In this document: positions 7,897-15,113 of the stretch, one piece after another
Layout: the number at the start of each line of letters is the position of its first letter
Position numbering within the stretch: position 1 is the first letter of the stretch
Source of the DNA: CAYSFW01 sp050329935
GTDB taxonomy: Bacteria > Pseudomonadota > Gammaproteobacteria > UWMA-0217
Assembly (NCBI GenBank): GCA_050329935.1
Contig: JBHJOI010000027.1
Coordinates: 1 to 64,000, forward strand
Length of the DNA: 64,000 nt
Reading direction: 5' to 3'
Translations under genes and position numbers: made by a program
The notes under the pieces: generated by a model
Database searches by the model: none
Told to the model about the DNA's origin: nothing
What the model saw: the letters and a program-made list of their open reading frames with translations, nothing else

Positions 7897-8661
7897 ATGT
7901 TGAACCGCAAGCGCGCTTCGATGTTGCGATTGTTTTCATTACTAGGGTTTCTATCCGCGCTGATGCCGCAAGCTCTGGCCCAGGCACCGTTGACGGGCGC
8001 TGGCTATCTCGAACGGGCGTATCTGAACGACGCCGATGGGCTTGCGATGCACGCGAAACTCGATACCGGGGCCGATTCCTCGTCACTGGATGTCGCGGAC
8101 TTGCGGACTGAGATGCGCGACAACGCTCCGTGGGTGGTTTTCGCGGTCCAGGATCGCGGTGGTAAGACGGTCTCGATCGAGCGACCGTTGTTGCGCACCG
8201 CGCGGATCAAGCGTGGGGTGTTCGGAGTCGAGGAACGCCCGGTCGTCGAGATGGAGCTTTGCCTCGGGGGCGTTGTCAAGCGGACGCAGATCAATTTGGC
8301 CGATCGCTCGAGTCTGAAGTATCCGTTGTTGATCGGCCGTGATTTTCTGGCCGGGACGTTCGTGGTCGACGCGGGGCAGACGTATCGCCTCGGTCAGACG
8401 TGCGCCGCCGGCATCGTGGACGGGGCGTCACAAGCGCTTGGATCGAGCCCGGCGCTTGGGTCCTCGCAAACCGAGGCCAGCGAATCCATCGAACTCGTGC
8501 CGGCGCGCGAGATCGTGATAACCAGTTCCACGCCGCGCGTCATGGATGCGCCCTCGACCTGGCGCGAGACGCCGGCGAATCAGACTCCGGAAACTTCTCG
8601 ACCGGTCTCACCGGCGCGGTTCTCTGGCGGGATTGGCGAGCTACTGGAGTTGAGTCGCTAA
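7897..8661 (+). CDS. Exported retropepsin-like (RimB/DUF785 family) protein
   Basis: This 254-residue protein has an N-terminal signal peptide (MLRLFSLLGFLSALMPQALAQA), so it is probably periplasmic. The mature part carries the aspartic-protease-like motif KLDTGADSSSLDV and, later, YPLLIGRDFLAGTFVVDA. Both are typical of the family annotated as ATP-dependent zinc protease, the RimB fold. A Ser/Pro/Thr-rich low-complexity tail follows from about residue 175. An internal ATG at 7921 would give a more compact signal peptide. It faces the rimB-rimK cluster convergently, and a cytoplasmic paralogue is encoded at 10812-11312. The substrate is unknown. Family assignment is good; enzymatic activity is inferred. 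Confidence 0.75.
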   Translation: MLNRKRASMLRLFSLLGFLSALMPQALAQAPLTGAGYLERAYLNDADGLAMHAKLDTGADSSSLDVADLRTEMRDNAPWVVFAVQDRGGKTVSIERPLLRTARIKRGVFGVEERPVVEMELCLGGVVKRTQINLADRSSLKYPLLIGRDFLAGTFVVDAGQTYRLGQTCAAGIVDGASQALGSSPALGSSQTEASESIELVPAREIVITSSTPRVMDAPSTWRETPANQTPETSRPVSPARFSGGIGELLELSR

Positions 8662-8778
8662 TCGATCACCCCGGTTGGTTCAATTGGGGGTCATTTACCG
8701 AGTTGGTATTGCGGTTCGGGCGATTCAAAAGCCGGTGGACGCGTGTCGATCGATGCCGCAACGCCGCGCGGCCGAATA

Positions 8779-8797
8779 AGCACGGTTTCGCCGTGCT
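8779..8797 (-). terminator. Hairpin between convergent genes, weak terminator
   Basis: AGCACGG (8779-8785) and CCGTGCT (8791-8797) form a perfect 7-bp stem with a TTTCG loop. In the minus direction it is followed by TATTC, so it could end the rimB-rimK-deacylase transcript. It has no T run in the plus direction. The flanking 8662-8865 holds no gene. Confidence 0.4.
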
Positions 8798-8865
8798 CGC
8801 GGTCATGGCGCACGTCGGACGCAACGGACGTTCGGTTATCAATCGGCGCCGCGTGACGCCACGGC

Positions 8866-9948
8866 CTAGCGAATTCGCGGTTCCTGCAGCGGCAGCAATT
8901 CCGGATCCGTATCCGGTAGCGATGCAACCCGCGACCACGCTTCCAGGGCGTCGCCCGGATTGTCGTTCTGACTCACGCGTGCGACGTGATAGAGCGCGTC
9001 GCCTTCGTTGATCAGCGGCAGGGTGCAGCGGCCGATCACGATACCGGAGGTCCCGGCGCGGATCTCTTGCTCTTGTTCGCCAAACGGGTCGGCGATCACG
9101 CCCAGCAAGGTGTTGCCGTCGATCTGATCGCCGAGGTGGGCGTGAGCGCGAAAGATTCCGCCCTGGCCGGCACGCACCCAGGTGGATGAGCGCGCGACCA
9201 CCGCGGGCGGTCGGCTGGCAGAGTCGCCGCGTCGCTGGCGGCGTAACATTCCCAGCTGACGCATCACGTTGACAACGCCAACCACGCCGGCGCGGATGGA
9301 AATCTCGTCGAAGCGCAGGGCCTCGCCGGCCTCGTAGAGCAGCGTCTTGATGCCCCGTTCCTGAGCGGCCTGGCGCAGCGAGCCGTCGCGCAGGTTCGAG
9401 TTGAGCAATACCGGGGCACCGAAGGTGTTGGCCAACGCGAAAGTCTCGGGATCGTCGAGATCGGCCCGAATATGTGGCAGATTGTTGCGATGCTGCGCCG
9501 CCGTGTGGATGTCGATGCCGTAATTGCAATGGCCGACGATCTCGCGCATGAACAGGTCGGCCAGACGGCTGGCGAGCGAGCCTTTTTCGGATCCCGGGAA
9601 GCTGCGATTGAGATCGCGTCGATCGGGCAGGTAGCGCGAATGGTTGAGCACGCCGTACACGTTGACGATCGGCACCAGAACCAGCGAGCCGCGCAGGCGT
9701 CCGAGCGACGGCAACCGGACCAGCCGGCGAATGATCTCGATTCCGTTCAGCTCGTCGCCATGAATCGCCGCGCAGACGAACAGATTGGGGCCATCCTCGA
9801 CACCGTTGATCACATCGATCGGCATTTCGACGCGGGTATGGGTGTAGAGCATCGCGACCGGCAGCGAGAGCCGCGCGCGCTGACCCGGATAGATCTTCGT
9901 GCCGGCGATCTCGATGCAATTGAGTTTGGCCTGCTTACCCTTTGCCAC
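8866..9948 (-). CDS. Succinylglutamate desuccinylase/aspartoacylase family (M14) protein
   Basis: This 360-residue zinc hydrolase belongs to the AstE/aspartoacylase branch of carboxypeptidase-like (M14) enzymes. The zinc motif HGDE is in LFVCAAIHGDELNGIE; the later DIHTAAQ supplies another metal ligand. RDLNRSFPG is the substrate-carboxylate binding signature of the family. Its C-terminal ~110 residues form the beta-barrel domain typical of the group. The start is GTG at 9946-9948, overlapping the rimK stop by 14 bp, so it is the last gene of rimB-rimK-deacylase. No arginine-succinyltransferase genes are near. The company of RimK suggests action on glutamate-modified substrates, which is an inference. 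Confidence 0.8.
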   Translation of the reverse strand: MAKGKQAKLNCIEIAGTKIYPGQRARLSLPVAMLYTHTRVEMPIDVINGVEDGPNLFVCAAIHGDELNGIEIIRRLVRLPSLGRLRGSLVLVPIVNVYGVLNHSRYLPDRRDLNRSFPGSEKGSLASRLADLFMREIVGHCNYGIDIHTAAQHRNNLPHIRADLDDPETFALANTFGAPVLLNSNLRDGSLRQAAQERGIKTLLYEAGEALRFDEISIRAGVVGVVNVMRQLGMLRRQRRGDSASRPPAVVARSSTWVRAGQGGIFRAHAHLGDQIDGNTLLGVIADPFGEQEQEIRAGTSGIVIGRCTLPLINEGDALYHVARVSQNDNPGDALEAWSRVASLPDTDPELLPLQEPRIR

Positions 9949-10840
9949 GCGTGCGGGTTCGATGCGGTTTTGCGCTTTTCTCGATGAATTCGATCATCAT
10001 ACCCGCGATATTTTTGCCGGTGACATTTTCGATGCCTTCCAGTCCCGGCGATGAGTTCACTTCCAGCACCATCGGGCCGGAATTGCTGCGAATGATGTCG
10101 ACACCGGCGACATTGAGACCCATCGCGCGCGCGGCGTCGGTCGCCATCTGCCGTTCGGTGGTTGTGAGCTTGATCGCGCTGCCGACGCCGCCGCGATGCA
10201 GGTTGGAGCGAAATTCGCCACTCTGAGCCTGGCGTTTCATGGCCGCGACGACGCGATCGCCGATCACGAAGCAACGAATGTCGGCGCCGCCGGCTTCCTT
10301 GACGAACGCTTGAACCAGAAAGTTGGCGTCGAGTTCGCGAAAGGCGTCGATCACGCTCTCGGCGGCCTTGCGCGTTTCCGCCAGCACGACCCCACGCCCC
10401 TGGGTGCTTTCGAGCAGCTTGATCACCATTGGCGCGCCGCCGACCAGGTCGATCAAGGTGTTGGTGTCGTCGGGGTAGTGCGCGAACGCGGTCACCGGCA
10501 GATTGATGCCCTTGCGCGCGAGCAATTGCAGCGACCGCAGTTTATCGCGCGAACGCCCGATCGCGACCGACTCGTTCACCGGATAGACGCCCATCATCTC
10601 GAACTGGCGCAACACCGCGAGTCCGTAAAAGGTGATCGACGCGCCGATTCGCGGAATCACTGCGTCGACCCCCTCGAGCGGACACCCGCGGTAGATGATC
10701 TGCGGCTTGGCCGAGGCGACGTCGATGACGCAGCGCAACGCGTCGACAACCAGAACCTCGTGGCCGCGTTGTTCGCCTGCCGCCACCAGGCGCTGGGTCG
10801 AATGGATACGTTTACTGCGCGAAAGTACGGCGATCTTCAC
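9935..10840 (-). CDS. rimK: RimK, ATP-grasp alpha-L-glutamate ligase
   Basis: This enzyme adds glutamate residues to the C-terminus of ribosomal protein S6 and can make poly-glutamate. The GTG at 10838-10840 gives MKIAVLSRSKRIHST and 301 residues, matching E. coli RimK (300); longer in-frame starts run through rimB and were discarded. The ATP-grasp features are MVIKLLESTQGRGVVLAE, VQAFVKEAGGADIRCFVIG and the metal-binding end VLEVNSSPGLEG. The gene overlaps rimB by 29 bp upstream and the M14 gene by 14 bp downstream, so all three should be made together. Confidence 0.93.
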   Translation of the reverse strand: MKIAVLSRSKRIHSTQRLVAAGEQRGHEVLVVDALRCVIDVASAKPQIIYRGCPLEGVDAVIPRIGASITFYGLAVLRQFEMMGVYPVNESVAIGRSRDKLRSLQLLARKGINLPVTAFAHYPDDTNTLIDLVGGAPMVIKLLESTQGRGVVLAETRKAAESVIDAFRELDANFLVQAFVKEAGGADIRCFVIGDRVVAAMKRQAQSGEFRSNLHRGGVGSAIKLTTTERQMATDAARAMGLNVAGVDIIRSNSGPMVLEVNSSPGLEGIENVTGKNIAGMMIEFIEKSAKPHRTRTRGKG

Positions 10841-11312
10841 GGGCGTCCTCGGTAGGTCTGGAGAGTGGAGGTTGTTTGCGGTCGCCGCCCATCCGAAAGG
10901 AGGCTCGCGCATCCACCAGATAGCGCTCGCCGAGGGCGCTGCGCCCCAGCAGCATGCGAAACAACATGGTGTCGCGAGCCGTCAGGGTGATTTCGATGCG
11001 TTGGGTGTGCCGACCCAACGAGATCGGTACCGCGATGACATAACGCTTCGAGCGATGTCCGCCCGAGTCCGTGACCCAGCGGCGATCCAGCACCGGCGCT
11101 TCGCAAACGACGACGGTTTCGGAGTCGTGCTGGCGCGGGTGGACGTGGAACCGTACCCAGCGCGCGCCCTTGCGTTTAAACCCGCGAATTTGGAACGCAT
11201 GCAGGCAGGACGTGCGGGCGCCGGTGTCCACCTTCGCCTTGACCGGCGGTAAGCCAAGTTCATGTACGATGACCCACTCGCGCCAGCCAATGACCTCGCG
11301 GGGACTTTTCAT
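10812..11312 (-). CDS. rimB: RimB-like ATP-dependent zinc protease (retropepsin fold)
   Basis: This 166-residue cytoplasmic member of the DUF785 family has KAKVDTGARTSCLHAF near residue 25, the single DTGA motif of a retropepsin-like fold. It continues with MLLGRSALGERYLVDA, the second family signature. In Pseudomonas the rimABK products act together on ribosomal protein S6, with RimB as the protease partner of RimK; the 29-bp overlap with rimK here supports the same pairing. No RimA homologue was recognised. The gene heads the operon; a TATACT -10-like hexamer on the minus strand lies at 11366-11371. Confidence 0.85.
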   Translation of the reverse strand: MKSPREVIGWREWVIVHELGLPPVKAKVDTGARTSCLHAFQIRGFKRKGARWVRFHVHPRQHDSETVVVCEAPVLDRRWVTDSGGHRSKRYVIAVPISLGRHTQRIEITLTARDTMLFRMLLGRSALGERYLVDARASFRMGGDRKQPPLSRPTEDAREDRRTFAQ

Positions 11313-11365
11313 CAGCAGTCGGCGCCTCTCAGCTCGGAATTCGGGGATGGGTGCTCGGAGGGCGC

Positions 11366-11371
11366 AGTATA
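11366..11371 (-). promoter_or_regulatory. Possible -10 element of the rimB-rimK operon
   Basis: On the minus strand TATACT lies about 55 bp before the rimB ATG in the 215-bp gap after tetR. No convincing -35 is seen at 16-18 bp, so this is a tentative assignment. Confidence 0.3.
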
Positions 11372-11527
11372 GAGGAACGCGTGGCGCGTCTCATGTAGTC
11401 GACGCTCCTTGATTGCGAATGAAATGGATAATTCTCGGCGCGACGCGAGCGGTGACTCGAATCGCGCCGGGTCGGTCAGGATGCCTTCAACCTGCGCGCC
11501 GGGTGTCGGGCGCGGGCATGCCGTTGT

Positions 11528-12145
11528 TTACGCGATCTGCTGTCCAAGTACTTCGATGCCTTTCACGAACGGCTTGGCCAGGCCTTCGACCGTGTGTTTC
11601 AGCAAGCCGATATCGGTGTGGTCGGGATGAAAGTTCAGCGTGAATGCGCAAGTGCCATGGACACCGCCGAGAAAGGCCGTCGCGGAATTCTGAACCTCGG
11701 CCTCGCTCATCTGGTTGGATGTCTGGTGCAGCACCTCCGCGAGTAGTCGCTGAATCCGGTCGAGGCATGATTGCAGCTCGGTTCCCACCTCGGTTTCCGG
11801 ATTCGGCGCGTGTTCGAAGGCCATGCGCCACAGGTGGTATTCGCGTTGCGCGAATCCGGCATAGGCGAGACTGAACGCAAGTAGATGTTCCGAAGGCGAG
11901 CCCAAGTCCTGGGTGGCGACCGCCAGTTCATCGGCGAGGCGCGACAGCGTGCGCACATTGACATGGTGCACCACGTCTTCCAATCCTTCGAAGACTTGGT
12001 ACAGCGTCCCGGCCGTGTAGCCGATTTCCGACATCAGGTGCCGCGCGGTGAGTACTTGCCGACCCTCCACGCGGACCATCGCCTCGGCCTTGTTGATCGT
12101 CATTTCGCGGATTTCACCGCGCGAGTGTTCGTTACGTCGTCCCAT
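11528..12145 (-). CDS. TetR-family transcriptional regulator
   Basis: This 205-residue one-domain repressor carries an N-terminal DNA-binding domain. The helix-turn-helix is around residues 33-55 (LTARHLMSEIGYTAGTLYQV, then FEGLEDVVHHV), matching the TetR pattern. The C-terminal ~140 residues form the variable ligand-binding and dimer domain, with TAFLGGVHGTCAFTLNF resembling the TetR_C_33-like group. It is followed by the rimB operon on the same strand (215 bp away) and preceded by a palindrome at 12221-12238 that could be its own operator. Target genes and ligand are unknown. Confidence 0.85.
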   Translation of the reverse strand: MGRRNEHSRGEIREMTINKAEAMVRVEGRQVLTARHLMSEIGYTAGTLYQVFEGLEDVVHHVNVRTLSRLADELAVATQDLGSPSEHLLAFSLAYAGFAQREYHLWRMAFEHAPNPETEVGTELQSCLDRIQRLLAEVLHQTSNQMSEAEVQNSATAFLGGVHGTCAFTLNFHPDHTDIGLLKHTVEGLAKPFVKGIEVLGQQIA

Positions 12146-12220
12146 CGCTACCGTCCTTGTGGCGATTGTTTGAAGGCGGATTCAGCGTAACGATGTGATT
12201 AACGCGGTGCAAATGCGCTA

Positions 12221-12238
12221 CAGGTTAAATTGAACCTG
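12221..12238. promoter_or_regulatory. Candidate operator palindrome upstream of tetR
   Basis: CAGGTTAAATTGAACCTG is an 18-bp inverted repeat with a single mismatched pair, about 75 bp upstream of the tetR start. TetR-family regulators commonly bind such 15-20 bp palindromes to repress themselves. It lies upstream of a possible minus-strand TTGCAC/TACGCT promoter with a 17-bp spacer. Confidence 0.45.
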
Positions 12239-12267
12239 AATCAACCATCCCTACGTTGAAACGCGAA

Positions 12268-12292
12268 GCGCGGCGCGGGTTACGCGCCGCGC
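12268..12292 (-). terminator. GC-rich hairpin at the end of the DUF349 gene
   Basis: GCGCGGCGC (12268-12276) and GCGCCGCGC (12284-12292) form a perfect 9-bp stem that spans the DUF349 stop codon (12280-12282). In the minus direction it is followed by TTCGCGTTT, a poor T tract. It may end the metG-DUF349 transcript. Confidence 0.45.
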
Positions 12293-15108
12293 GCCAACGC
12301 CAGGACGATTTGTTCGACAATCGCGTCGAACCGTGGCGCTTGTGTTGCGGATTCGGTTGGAGCGACCGCGCCGATGCCGCAATACTCGGATGCGATGCGC
12401 TGCAACTCGGCGTTGTGGTCGCGGACAGCGCCGGAACTCAAGGTCGCGGCGAGTCGATCGACCTGACGTTGCATCCGTTGCGCCGCGAACGCGGCCGGGG
12501 ATTCCAGGTGAAGCAGGATTTCGAGATCGAGTAGTCGTTCCTCCCGCGCGAGTCGATGTGGTTCCAGTAACCCGTCGCTCGCCGGCAGCGCATATCGCTG
12601 TTCCACGAGATTCCCCCACCCGGATTGGGTGCACGCGGCCAAGGCGTGCCACGCGGCATCGAGCGCTGCGATTTCGCCCGCGTCGGCGCCCTGTAAACGG
12701 GCTTGCTCGATTCGTTCGAGCGCGCGGTGGTGTTCCACCAGCAAGCGGAATTCGCCGGAGGCGACCTCAAGTTGCGCCTGGCGCAGCGCCACGGTGCTTG
12801 CCTTGAGGGCGCGTTCGAAGCGCCGCTCCAGCGGGGTTGCCAGATTGCCGGGTAGATCTCCGCTGTTGGCCCAGCGCGCCTTGAGTTCTGGCAGCGCGCT
12901 CGCGAGCTTGGCCGGTTCGGCCAGCTGGGCCTCGAGTGCTTCGCAGAGCTGGGTTCGGGCGTCGACGATCGCCTGCGTCGCGGCGTGGCCGGCGTCGCGC
13001 TGGGCGCGATCGTGCGCGTAGATCGCGTCTTGGGCGGCGCGAAATCGTTGCCACAGACGTTGCTCGTCGTTGCGTCGACCCGTCACGGTGGGGTGCCACG
13101 CGGATTGGGCCGATCGTGCGAGCGCGATAAGGGCCTGCGAGTCGGCGTTGCCCGATGTCAGCGCTTCTTCGAGCTGTTGGATCAGGGCTTCGCGACGGTT
13201 CCGATCGGCATTGCGCTCCGGCGCGAGGTGTTTTTCGACTGATTCGATCGCGTTGCCATAGCGTGCGAGCAGGGTTTCCCAATCATGCCGATTGACCGGA
13301 CCCGCGCTTTTCCAGCGGTTTTGCAGTTGATGCAGGCGTTTGTCCAAGGCGCGCCAGTCGGGGTTTTGCCAGTCGGTTTCGTGCGCCATCGATTCGAGCT
13401 CGAAGCAGATCAGCGCGCGGGCTTCGCGGTGTCGCTCGCGTGCTTCGGCTTCGACGTGAAATTGGTCCTGGCAAGGTTTGTAGGCTTCGGTGCAGGCGGC
13501 GTCAAAGCGCTCCCACAGTCGCCGCGCGGCGGCGGGGTCGATCTCGCCGAGTTTTTTCCAGCGTTCGCGCAGCGCACGCACGGCGCGGGCGCGCGCCGGC
13601 ACTTCGATGTCGGCGCTCACCAGCGCCTCGGCCTCGGCGATCAGCTCCTCGCGGGCGCGGTCGGTGCCCCAATGGCGCCAGCCGCTTAGCTCGCGAATGC
13701 GCGGGGCTGCGTTTCGCAGGCGCCGCTCAATGGCTTGACGCTGCCGCACCGGCACATCGACCAGTGAGTCGAGTTTCGCGTGGACCTTTTTCTGGAGTTC
13801 GATCGCGTCACCGAGTTGGTCCGACGCCAGGGTGGACTCGATGGTGTCCAGTGCGTGCTCGATTTCCGCGAGGCTGCGTTGCAGGGTTTCGTTCTGCGCG
13901 GCGATGCGCTGGCGCAACTGGTTGAGCAGCCGGTTGAAATGATCTCGGTACTCGGTCGCCAACTGTGGATCGCTAGGCAGTGGCTGCGCCCGCCAGGCGG
14001 TTTCAAGTCGATCAACCGATTGCTCGCGCGGTGTGACTTGCTCGTTTAATTGTTCGGCTTGCTGGATAAGACGCTCGAGTTGCGCGCCGCGCTCGGTGTG
14101 GCGGCGTAGCGCCTCGACCTGGTTTCGACAATGTTTGAGCGCGGCGTGAAACCGGTTAGCCAGTGGTGCTTCCTGGGTTTCCGGCAGGATCGGCAGGTCA
14201 AGCCAGTCCTGCTGGAAGGTGTCGAGCGTCGCGTTGATCTCGTCGGCGTCGTGCGCAGAGATGCGGTGCCGTTTGTCGAGCTCAGCGGCGAATGCATCGA
14301 CGAGCGCGCAATGATCTTGCTTGGCATCGCGCGTGGGCGCCAAGGACTCGGCGGTCTGGCGGTGTCGATCGAGGCGCTGTTGCGTGTCCGCGCTGGCCGC
14401 GTGGAAGGCGGCGATCTCGGCGGAGGTCGCATGTCGCTCGAGTTCCGACCATTCGGTTTGGTAGGTCAGGAACCGGCCTTGATCGCGTTGCCAATAGCTG
14501 TCGTGGCCCAGCGCGGTAACCGCATCCACGAGGGCTGCAATCCGCGCATGCCGCTCACGCTCGATCTGTAGCGTATCGAGGCGTTCGCGTAGCGTTTGTG
14601 CGGTACGTTTGTCCTTTTTGCCGAGTTGCTTCAGCGCGCTACGAATGAGTGGCTCGTCATTCAGACGTTGGGCCGCGCTCAGGCGGACCTCGGCGCTATC
14701 GTCCTCGGCCGTGCAGCGTGCGAGGATCGCTTGATCGTCGATCAAGCTGATGGCGAGGCGGCGCAGCTTCGGGTCGTGGGCACGAGACGCCAGTTGGGTG
14801 TTCAACGCGGGATCGGCGATGCGCGGTAGGTGTTCGGCGAATTGCGGAAAATACGGAGTTTCCGGATGCTTTATCAGCAATTCCGCTAGGCGGTGGTCGA
14901 TGCTGCCTGCGACCGCGGGCGCGGCATGGAGCTTGAGTAGGGCGTCGATCCGGTTGATCCGGCCGATCGCGGCCTTGCGCACGCGCGGATCACTGTCCTC
15001 GTTGGCGAGCGCGAAGACGATCGCCGGATCGGTGGCTTCGGCCACCGCGGTGAGCCGGATCGCGGGGTCCTTGTGTTGCCACTTCGGTTTGAACAGGCGC
15101 GATAACAT
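12280..15108 (-). CDS. Large DUF349 coiled-coil protein
   Basis: This 942-residue protein has tandem DUF349 repeats. The first ~150 residues look like HEAT-type helical repeats (IRLTAVAEATDPAIVFALAN; EDSDPRVRKAAIGRI). The remainder is highly charged and helical, with DUF349-type segments centred on Trp (RERWKKLGEIDPAAARRLWE; LQNRWKSAGPVNRHDWETLL; ALIALARSAQSAWHPTVTGR). No signal peptide or membrane helix is present. It starts 5 bp downstream of the metG stop, so the two are probably co-transcribed. Proteins of this kind are widespread in Gammaproteobacteria and have no settled function. Confidence 0.75.
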   Translation of the reverse strand: MLSRLFKPKWQHKDPAIRLTAVAEATDPAIVFALANEDSDPRVRKAAIGRINRIDALLKLHAAPAVAGSIDHRLAELLIKHPETPYFPQFAEHLPRIADPALNTQLASRAHDPKLRRLAISLIDDQAILARCTAEDDSAEVRLSAAQRLNDEPLIRSALKQLGKKDKRTAQTLRERLDTLQIERERHARIAALVDAVTALGHDSYWQRDQGRFLTYQTEWSELERHATSAEIAAFHAASADTQQRLDRHRQTAESLAPTRDAKQDHCALVDAFAAELDKRHRISAHDADEINATLDTFQQDWLDLPILPETQEAPLANRFHAALKHCRNQVEALRRHTERGAQLERLIQQAEQLNEQVTPREQSVDRLETAWRAQPLPSDPQLATEYRDHFNRLLNQLRQRIAAQNETLQRSLAEIEHALDTIESTLASDQLGDAIELQKKVHAKLDSLVDVPVRQRQAIERRLRNAAPRIRELSGWRHWGTDRAREELIAEAEALVSADIEVPARARAVRALRERWKKLGEIDPAAARRLWERFDAACTEAYKPCQDQFHVEAEARERHREARALICFELESMAHETDWQNPDWRALDKRLHQLQNRWKSAGPVNRHDWETLLARYGNAIESVEKHLAPERNADRNRREALIQQLEEALTSGNADSQALIALARSAQSAWHPTVTGRRNDEQRLWQRFRAAQDAIYAHDRAQRDAGHAATQAIVDARTQLCEALEAQLAEPAKLASALPELKARWANSGDLPGNLATPLERRFERALKASTVALRQAQLEVASGEFRLLVEHHRALERIEQARLQGADAGEIAALDAAWHALAACTQSGWGNLVEQRYALPASDGLLEPHRLAREERLLDLEILLHLESPAAFAAQRMQRQVDRLAATLSSGAVRDHNAELQRIASEYCGIGAVAPTESATQAPRFDAIVEQIVLALARGA

Positions 15109-15113
15109 GAGCG

